From Victivallaceae bacterium (GTDB taxonomy: Bacteria; Verrucomicrobiota; Lentisphaeria; Victivallales; Victivallaceae), in assembly GCA_028691615.1 (NCBI GenBank), contig JAQUYX010000010.1:1-36948 (forward strand): a stretch of DNA of 36,948 nt. Direction: 5' to 3'. The position numbers and the translations under genes are program-made. This document shows, piece after piece, positions 31,313 through 36,948 of the stretch (the first letter of the stretch is position 1; each line of letters opens with the position of its first letter). The notes beneath the pieces were generated by a model that was given only the letters and a program-made list of their open reading frames with translations, was not told where the DNA came from and searched no databases.

Positions 31313-32320
31313 ATGTTGATCGTAACCGGAGGCGCCGGCTTGATCGGCGGCGCGGTGGTTCAGGAATTCAACCGGGCGGGTGTGGATGACATTCTGGTAG
31401 TGGATCATCTCGGAGAATCCCCGGAAAAGTGGAAGAATCTGCGGGCATTGCGCATGAGCGATTATCTGGAGAAGGATGATTTTCGCAAGAAGCTCGCTGC
31501 CGGATATTTTGCTCCCGGAGAGATTGACGGCATCATCCATCTCGGAGCATGTTCCTCGACGACGGAAAGCGACGCCAGTTATCTCATCGACAACAATTAC
31601 CACGCTACGCAGGAAGTTGCGGAATATGCGGTCAAAAACGGGATTTTTCTAGTTTACGCCTCCAGTTGCGCGACCTACGGCGGCGGGGAAGAGGGCTATG
31701 CCGATGACGAGAGCCGGATCGAACGTCTGCGGCCGTTGAATATGTACGGATGCAGCAAGCAGCTCTTTGATCTCTGGGCGCGTCGCCGCGGATATTTCAA
31801 GGGGATTGCGGGATGTAAATTTTCCAATGTCTACGGGCCGAACGAATTTCATAAAAATTCCATGCGCAGCGTCATTTTGCGCGCATACGAGCAGATTACA
31901 GCTACCGGCCGGATGCAGTTGTTCCGTTCCTATCGCGAAGAGTATGCCGACGGCGAGCAGAAGCGGGATTTTCTTTACGTGAAAGACGCCGCGCGGATGG
32001 TCAAGATGCTTTATGACAAAAAATGTCCCGGACTGTTTAATATCGGTTCCGGCGTGGCGGAAACATGGAACAGTCTGATTCGTTCGGCGTTTGCCGCGCT
32101 GGGCAAACCTGCGGCGATTGATTACATTGATATGCCGGAAACGCTGCGCGGGAAATATCAGTATTACACTTGTGCGGAAATGGACAAATTCCGCGCGGCG
32201 GTAGGCGAGTATTCGCTCTTCTCCTCGGCGGACGCGGTGAAGGATTATTGCCGCTACCTGACAGCGGGGAAACTGCTTGGAGATCTTCCGGATCGGGAAT
32301 TGCAGTGCCGTCCGAAATGA
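31313..32320 (+). CDS. hldD: ADP-L-glycero-D-manno-heptose 6-epimerase
   Basis: A 335-residue extended SDR that epimerises ADP-D,D-heptose to the L,D form for LPS inner core. NAD(P)-binding motif GGAGLIGGAV (6-15) and VVDHLGE at the second strand; the family-typical HLGACSSTTESD (76-87), YASSCATYGGG, active-site MYGCSKQLFDLWA (Tyr145, Lys149) and SNVYGPNEFHKNSMRSV. AAGGAG is inside the end of lptD, 10 nt before the ATG, so translation is coupled. It supports the presence of heptose-containing LPS in this organism. The related N-terminal genes (gmhA, hldE) are not in the window. Confidence 0.95.
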   Translation: MLIVTGGAGLIGGAVVQEFNRAGVDDILVVDHLGESPEKWKNLRALRMSDYLEKDDFRKKLAAGYFAPGEIDGIIHLGACSSTTESDASYLIDNNYHATQEVAEYAVKNGIFLVYASSCATYGGGEEGYADDESRIERLRPLNMYGCSKQLFDLWARRRGYFKGIAGCKFSNVYGPNEFHKNSMRSVILRAYEQITATGRMQLFRSYREEYADGEQKRDFLYVKDAARMVKMLYDKKCPGLFNIGSGVAETWNSLIRSAFAALGKPAAIDYIDMPETLRGKYQYYTCAEMDKFRAAVGEYSLFSSADAVKDYCRYLTAGKLLGDLPDRELQCRPK

Positions 32321-32931
32321 GCGGTGCAAGTCTTGGCAGTACCGTCTTTCCAGACGTTGCTGGCAGAAGTCCTGTCGATCATGCAGGCACTGTTTTTCTA
32401 ATCCGGCATGGAGAAATTCCCGCAAATTATGCGGGGCGTTACCTCGGCTGCCGCTGTGATCCGCCGCTCTCCGAAGAGGGGCGCGAAAGCTGCCGCGCAC
32501 TGTCGGAACTTCCGGTCGACCGGGTATATTCGAGTCCGCTGCTGCGGGCGCGGGAGACGGCGGCGTTTTTGCCGGTGAAATTCACCGTGGAAAATCGCTT
32601 GCGGGAAATTGATTTCGGGCAGTGGGAGAATTTGACCTTTGAGCAAATCCTCCGGCGCGCACCGGAGGAAGCAATCCGCATTTGGAAAGAAGAGCGTGAC
32701 GCCATGGTTTTTCCCGGAGGAGAGAGCGTGGCGGAATTCCATTTTCGAGTCACGGCGTTTTTCCGGGAGCTGAACGAAGAGGACGGGAACACGGCGGTGG
32801 TGACGCATGGCGGAGTCATCATGTACCTGCGCAGGATTCTGGCGGGAGCATCGGCGCAAAAGGAGCAAACTTTCCTGATTCCGCGCGGAAGTTTCGTCAA
32901 GTTCGCGTTTGCCGAGCTGAAAAAACTCTGA
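32317..32931 (+). CDS. Histidine phosphatase (phosphoglycerate mutase-like)
   Basis: A 204-residue member of the histidine phosphatase superfamily. FLIRHGE (27-33) has the phosphorylated His; YSSPLLRARETA (71-82) holds the second Arg; GGESVAEFHFRV the acidic residue, and VVTHGGVIMYLRRI the second His. The layout matches the alpha-ribazole phosphatase/PhoE-like branch. The start overlaps the hldD stop (ATGA), strongly linking it to heptose metabolism. Inference: it could replace the HAD-type GmhB phosphatase that removes a phosphate during heptose synthesis; a cobalamin or general role is equally possible from the sequence alone. An upstream frame inside hldD is a shadow. Confidence 0.87.
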   Translation: MSGASLGSTVFPDVAGRSPVDHAGTVFLIRHGEIPANYAGRYLGCRCDPPLSEEGRESCRALSELPVDRVYSSPLLRARETAAFLPVKFTVENRLREIDFGQWENLTFEQILRRAPEEAIRIWKEERDAMVFPGGESVAEFHFRVTAFFRELNEEDGNTAVVTHGGVIMYLRRILAGASAQKEQTFLIPRGSFVKFAFAELKKL

Positions 32932-33147
32932 GACTCCCATGAGCTTGCGCGTGCGGAAACGGGCGTACGATCCGAACAGTCGGAGCGTTCCATCCGAAGC
33001 CGGCCGTGCAATCCTTGCATTTCGCGGGAAAATAAGCAGGAAAAAACCAATTTGCGATTGCTTTTTTGCGGATTGGTGTTACCTTTTTGAATATGAATGC
33101 GAATCGCCCTGAAGACACAATAATGAATAAGGAGAACATTTCAGATC

Positions 33148-35127
33148 ATGGACAGCAAACTGTTTCGTCTCGGAGCCGACACGATCCGTATCCTCTCGGC
33201 GGAAGCCATCCAGAAGGCCAAATCCGGGCATCCGGGCATGCCTATGGGCTGTGCTGATTACGCATTCGTACTGTGGAGCAAATATTTGCGGCATAATCCG
33301 CAGAATCCAACCTGGCTCGGACGGGATCGCTTTGTTCTTTCCGCCGGTCATGGTTCCATGCTGATTTACAGTCTGCTGCACCTGTTCAACTACGGTCTTC
33401 CGATGAGCGAGCTGGAAAATTTCCGCCAGTGGGCAAGCAAGACACCCGGACACCCGGAATTCGGCCATACCAAGGGCGTCGACATCACCACCGGCCCGCT
33501 GGGCAGCGGCTTCGGGTCCGCCGTCGGAATGGCGATCGCGTCCAAGCAGTTCGCCGCACGCACGGGGTTGGATCAGAGCGATGTCAAACTCGGCAAGATT
33601 TATGTGATCTCCGGGGACGGCTGCCTGATGGAAGGCAACAGCGCCGAAGCGGCCAGTCTGGCCGGCCACCTGAAACTGGACAATATCGTCGTTTTCTACG
33701 ACAGCAATGCCATTACCATCGAAGGCAGCACCAATCTGGCCTTCAGCGAAGATGTGGCGAAGCGGTTTGACGCGTGCCATTGGCGCGTGCTGCAGATCCC
33801 GGACGCCAACGACGCCGCGCAAATCGACAAGGTTCTGTCCGAAGCGCAGCAGAGCGACGGACGGCCGACACTCATCATCGGCAAGACCACCATCGGATTC
33901 GGTTCGCCGAACAAGGGCGGCAAGGCCGGTGCTCACGGCGAGCCGCTCGGAGAAGAGGAACTGGAACTGACCAAGCGCAATCTGAATTGGACGCTGCCGC
34001 CCTTTACCGTGCCGGAGGAGCTGAAAGCAGCCTTGACAACACGCACGGCACAGCTGGCAACCGAGGCGGCTCAGTGGGACGCCGCCTTCCGCAAGGCAAC
34101 CGCAGGGTGCGATCTGGTGGAGAAACTCTCCGGCAAATATGTGCCGGAAAATCTTCTGGAAGAGCTGCTCAAAGCGGCTCCCGTCGACAAGGCCGTCGCC
34201 ACCCGCGCTTCCGGCGGGACGATTCTTCAGAAAGCCGCGGAACTGGTTCCCGCCCTCACCGGCGGCGCGGCCGATCTGGCGCCTTCCACGAAAAGCAATC
34301 TCAAGAACGAAACCGATTTCTCCGCGGAGAACCGCGCGGGCCGGAATCTTCATTTCGGCATCCGCGAATTGGAAATGGGAATGGCGGCCAACGGCATGGC
34401 GCTTTTCGGAACAACCATTCCATACAGCTCGACGTTCACGGTGTTCTCCGACTACATGAAACCGGCGATCCGGCTGGCGGCACTGCAGAATCTGCAGGAG
34501 CTGTATATCTTCACCCATGACTCCTTCTATGTCGGCGAAGACGGACCGACGCATGAGCCGATTGAACAGCTGACCATGCTGCGCTCCATTCCCGGAATGA
34601 CCGTCTACCGTCCGGCGGAAGCCCATGAAGTGGCGCATTGCTATGCGGCGGCGCTTCGCGGCAAGGGACCGGCGGCATTGCTGCTGACCCGGCAGAACCT
34701 CGATCCGTTCACGGCGGAAGAGGCTGCGCGCATTGACGTGACCCGCGGCGCCTATGTGCTCAGCGACGAAAAAGATTTTGAAGTCATTGTGGCGGCCAGC
34801 GGCTCGGAGGTCAATCTGGCGCTCGGCGCGGCTCGGGAATTGCGCGCCAAAGGGATTCGCATCCGGGTGGTGTCCGTGCCGTCGCTGGAAACATTCCTGC
34901 GTCAGGACGAAGCCTACCGCAAGAGCGTGTTCCCGTGCGCGTGCCGCAAACGGGTTTCGGTCGAGGCGGGTTCCACGGCGATGTGGTATCGGATTGTCGG
35001 TCTGGACGGTCTGGCGATCGGGTTGGATCATTTCGGCGCCTCCGCGCCCTACAAGGTGCTGGCCGAAGAGTTCGGGTTCACCGTGCCGCAGGTAGCCGCG
35101 AAAATCGCAGCCTATCTCGGGAAATAA
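33148..35127 (+). CDS. tkt: Transketolase
   Basis: A 659-residue thiamine-diphosphate enzyme exchanging two-carbon units in the pentose phosphate pathway. Full-length single chain: AIQKAKSGHPGMPMGCADYA at the N-terminus, SAGHGSMLIYSLLHLFNY, the TPP-binding GDGCLMEGNSAEAASLAGHL ending in Asn of the metal site (DSNAITIEG), then GGAADLAPSTKSN and GIRELEMGMAANGMALFG in the pyrimidine domain, and THDSFYVGEDGPTHEPIEQL. The C-terminal domain ends at IAAYLGK. Start MDSKLFRLGADTIRILS, with AAGGAG 13 nt upstream. The next gene starts 6 bp after the stop. Xylulose and sedoheptulose pathways supply the heptose precursor, consistent with the LPS genes just upstream. Confidence 0.97.
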   Translation: MDSKLFRLGADTIRILSAEAIQKAKSGHPGMPMGCADYAFVLWSKYLRHNPQNPTWLGRDRFVLSAGHGSMLIYSLLHLFNYGLPMSELENFRQWASKTPGHPEFGHTKGVDITTGPLGSGFGSAVGMAIASKQFAARTGLDQSDVKLGKIYVISGDGCLMEGNSAEAASLAGHLKLDNIVVFYDSNAITIEGSTNLAFSEDVAKRFDACHWRVLQIPDANDAAQIDKVLSEAQQSDGRPTLIIGKTTIGFGSPNKGGKAGAHGEPLGEEELELTKRNLNWTLPPFTVPEELKAALTTRTAQLATEAAQWDAAFRKATAGCDLVEKLSGKYVPENLLEELLKAAPVDKAVATRASGGTILQKAAELVPALTGGAADLAPSTKSNLKNETDFSAENRAGRNLHFGIRELEMGMAANGMALFGTTIPYSSTFTVFSDYMKPAIRLAALQNLQELYIFTHDSFYVGEDGPTHEPIEQLTMLRSIPGMTVYRPAEAHEVAHCYAAALRGKGPAALLLTRQNLDPFTAEEAARIDVTRGAYVLSDEKDFEVIVAASGSEVNLALGAARELRAKGIRIRVVSVPSLETFLRQDEAYRKSVFPCACRKRVSVEAGSTAMWYRIVGLDGLAIGLDHFGASAPYKVLAEEFGFTVPQVAAKIAAYLGK

Positions 35128-35133
35128 TTCACG

Positions 35134-35673
35134 ATGCGGATGCGGGTGGAAGACTCCTGTCTGGTGGTGATCGACGAGCAGGAGCGTTTGTGCGCGGCGA
35201 TGTCGGAATTCGACGTCACCCGGACGGCGCTTTTGGCGGCGGCGGCCAAGGAACTTGGCGTGCCGGTACTGGCGACGGAACAGAATCCGGAACGGCTGGG
35301 CGGCACGCTGCCGCAAGTCGTTGCGGCATGGCCGGAGGCAACGAAGGTTTTTCCGAAGTTCAGCTATTCCTGCTGGGGAGAACCGGAGTTTGCCGGGGCG
35401 CTGCGGAGGTTGCCGGTCAAAAATGTCATTCTCACAGGAGTCGAGACGCACGTTTGCCTTCAGCAGACAGCGTTTGAGCTGATGGATGAAGGCTATCGTG
35501 TCATCGTGGCGAAAGACGCGGTGGCGTCGCGTCGGACAAGCGACCGGGACACTTCGTTGTCGTTGCTGCTGGCGCGCGGCGTGATGGTGACGACTGCGGA
35601 AAGCATCGTCTTCGAATGGCTCGGCACGGCGCGACATCCGTCATTCAAAACGATCCTGAAACTAGTGAAGTGA
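35134..35673 (+). CDS. Isochorismatase-like cysteine hydrolase
   Basis: A 179-residue cysteine hydrolase of the isochorismatase-like family. The catalytic triad is visible as Asp14 (LVVIDEQ), Lys75 (FPKFSYSCW) and Cys108 (GVETHVCLQQTAFELMDEG). It is closest in layout to the short YcaC/nicotinamidase-like proteins of unknown substrate; the nicotinamidase metal motif D-x-H-x-x-H is not seen. It follows tkt by 6 bp and shares its transcript, ending at the hairpin at 35712. Two ATGs lie 6 bp apart (M1 and M3); the first is taken. The role with transketolase is unknown. Confidence 0.88.
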   Translation: MRMRVEDSCLVVIDEQERLCAAMSEFDVTRTALLAAAAKELGVPVLATEQNPERLGGTLPQVVAAWPEATKVFPKFSYSCWGEPEFAGALRRLPVKNVILTGVETHVCLQQTAFELMDEGYRVIVAKDAVASRRTSDRDTSLSLLLARGVMVTTAESIVFEWLGTARHPSFKTILKLVK

Positions 35674-35711
35674 CGGTATTTTCTCGTAGAAAAAATAAAA
35701 AATAACGAAAG

Positions 35712-35740
35712 AATGACGGATTTAATCCGTCATTTTTTTA
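35712..35740. terminator. Bidirectional terminator between the isochorismatase-like and AraC genes
   Basis: AATGACGGAT pairs with ATCCGTCATT across a 3-nt loop, followed by seven T. The AraC stop codon (35730-35732) lies inside the right arm. The arms contain the TGACGGAT word also clustered upstream of lptD. Confidence 0.8.
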
Positions 35741-36617
35741 CGGAAAATTGTGCCGGAATCGGGGATTCTTTGGAAGAATTCACCGGAATTTCCCAGCCGC
35801 TGCGTTGCAGGGGAATCGAAGACTTCTGCTTGCGAAAACCAGTCGGAGTCATGCCGGTTTTTTTGCGAAAAATCCGGGAGAAATAATACGGATCGGAAAA
35901 TCCGAGATCCAGTGCGATCTCTTTGACCGGTTTTTGAGTGCCCTGCAAAATATTTTTTGCCGTCTCCATTCGATGGTTCAGAAATTCGGCATACGGGGTT
36001 GTGCCGAACTTTTTTTTGAAAATCCGAATAGTCTGAGAGACGGAGCGCCCGGAAATCGCGGCGATCTGTCGTAATTCAAGGTGTTCTTTGCTCTGATGCT
36101 CCGCGATGAAATCGTACATCCGGCGGGAATCCGGAGCATTGTCCGACGCATTGAGAAATCTTCCCAGCGCGGCAAGAATGGACGGAATGATTTTTGCGGC
36201 GGCAATGTCCGCCGGCAGCAGAGCTTTCTGGAGCAGCAGAAGAGACTCCTCAAAAAGTTCCCCGAGCGGGCAGTTTCGAACCAGCACATGATCCTTCAGC
36301 CCGTATGCGGAGAGCAGCGATCCAACGATGGAACCGTCAAAATTAAACCAGATTTTGCACCATGGCGTTTCCGCATCGGAGGCGTAGTAATGATTGCTGA
36401 AAGGGGGAATCAGATAGACATCGCCGGTCTGCGGTTTGAAATATTGCCCGTCGACAATCAGAGTCCCAGAGCCGCTAACAATATACTCGACAACCGCCTG
36501 CGAAGCTCCGCTTCTTGCGATATAGTAGCTCCCGTCACAATAGCTTACACCGGCCAGATTGATTTTCAGGGGGGAGTCCGGCGGAGCCTCCGTGACACTG
36601 ACGATTGTTTCCCGCAT
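35730..36617 (-). CDS. AraC-family transcriptional regulator
   Basis: A 295-residue regulator. The N-terminal half is a cupin-like sensor (IARSGASQAVVEYIVSGSGT; TGDVYLIPPFSNHYYASD), and the C-terminal 100 residues contain two AraC-type helix-turn-helices: LELRQIAAISGRSVSQTIRI then FKKKFGTTPYAEFLNHRM, and VKEIALDLGFSDPYYFSRIF then RKKTGMTPTGFRK. Start MRETIVSVTEAPPDS has AGGA 9 nt upstream; the frame extends 103 codons further but that part is AT-rich and overlaps the promoter. Such regulators with cupin sensors commonly control sugar-use genes; the target is probably divergent, beyond the right edge. Its sensor half begins only about 15 residues from the N-terminus. Confidence 0.93.
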   Translation of the reverse strand: MRETIVSVTEAPPDSPLKINLAGVSYCDGSYYIARSGASQAVVEYIVSGSGTLIVDGQYFKPQTGDVYLIPPFSNHYYASDAETPWCKIWFNFDGSIVGSLLSAYGLKDHVLVRNCPLGELFEESLLLLQKALLPADIAAAKIIPSILAALGRFLNASDNAPDSRRMYDFIAEHQSKEHLELRQIAAISGRSVSQTIRIFKKKFGTTPYAEFLNHRMETAKNILQGTQKPVKEIALDLGFSDPYYFSRIFRKKTGMTPTGFRKQKSSIPLQRSGWEIPVNSSKESPIPAQFSVKK

Positions 36618-36948
36618 AAGGAGATTTCCTACATGAATAAGGCGAAATGCGTAAAAAGTTCTTTTAAATGCGTATTTTATCCATTTATAAAGAAGATAGT
36701 ACGAAGTATAATATTTTGCAAGAGGAATCCCGGTGTTTCCTGAAAAAAAGATTGACATTCTTCGCGCAGCACAAAAAAAGTGGGCAATTTTTGGGTAACT
36801 GAAATCCCCTTCTCTCATAAAAACCTGAATCCGTGAAATAATTGGTGAAATCGACGATAAAATAGAAGAAAAAGATGTTGAGTCGCAGTATATTATGTAT
36901 GTGTTTCGAGACATGGATAAACTCAACCCGACGGGTGAAATGAATGGC
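36618..36948. other. Intergenic region at the right edge
   Basis: Apart from the AraC promoter, this AT-rich 331-bp stretch shows no confident gene. A plus-strand frame is open from 36829 to the edge with its first ATG at 36895 (MYVFRDMDKLNPTGEMNG and onward), but no ribosome-binding site precedes it. It could be the start of a divergent gene or chance. Confidence 0.3.
36693..36721 (-). promoter_or_regulatory. Candidate promoter of the AraC gene
   Basis: On the minus strand TTGCAA and TATCTT are 17 bp apart; the start would be near 36686, about 70 nt before the ATG at 36617. Confidence 0.45.

Noticed and set aside
33079-35637. 852-residue minus-strand frame across transketolase
   Set aside because: Antisense to a full-length transketolase; composition is typical of a shadow frame.

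Overview
The window reads as chromosome of an anaerobic, Gram-negative member of the PVC superphylum, most likely Lentisphaerota (Victivallales-like). The strongest markers are a 50-residue basic protein of the PVC 'signature protein' type (28092-28244), outer-membrane LPS genes (lptD, hldD, a TolC-like lipoprotein), and an oxygen-sensitive [FeFe]-hydrogenase locus. This placement is inferred from gene content, not from a database search. The DNA is GC-rich with strong third-position bias, so it is full of long false antisense frames. No tRNA, rRNA, CRISPR array, insertion sequence or phage gene was seen.

Layout. 1-606: 5' part of a secreted protein leaving the left edge. 843-3968: ileS of the long, eukaryote-like type. 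4128-8986 (minus): five-gene hydrogen-sensing cluster: [2Fe-2S] protein, PAS-containing sensory hydrogenase, SpoIIE-type phosphatase with an extra domain, second [2Fe-2S] protein, ferredoxin-like [FeFe] hydrogenase. 9385-11657 (plus): two exported proteins with G-x-Q repeats, then tatA and tatC. 11677-12669 (minus): FUSC-like membrane protein. 13046-14389: glutamate dehydrogenase behind a near-perfect sigma-54 promoter. 14492-19143 (minus): four-gene redox operon (SDR, FAD flavoprotein, XRE-cupin regulator, OYE-like flavoenzyme) with a consensus promoter overlapped by a palindrome. 19448-23319 (minus): tolC-like, def, a DUF1189-like membrane protein and a bacterial D123/Cdc123-like ATP-grasp protein. 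23494-24213: rsmI. 24412-25164: an RsuA/RluB pseudouridine synthase. 25267-27927: ADP-ribosylglycohydrolase-family protein with galK. 28092-28244: PVC small basic protein. 28670-32931: lptD, hldD and a histidine phosphatase. 33148-35673: transketolase and an isochorismatase-like hydrolase. 35730-36617 (minus): AraC regulator.

How they work together. The most system-like parts are: (a) the hydrogenase cluster, where a sensory H-cluster protein lacking the proton-relay cysteine is translationally coupled to a PP2C phosphatase and lies beside a second, probably catalytic hydrogenase, suggesting H2/redox signalling by protein dephosphorylation; (b) the self-regulated redox operon, whose substrate is unknown; and (c) gdhA under apparent enhancer-dependent sigma-54 control. 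The lptD-hldD-phosphatase set points to envelope LPS and heptose synthesis. Promoter calls were made by eye; a TTGCAA -35 hexamer recurs in four of them.
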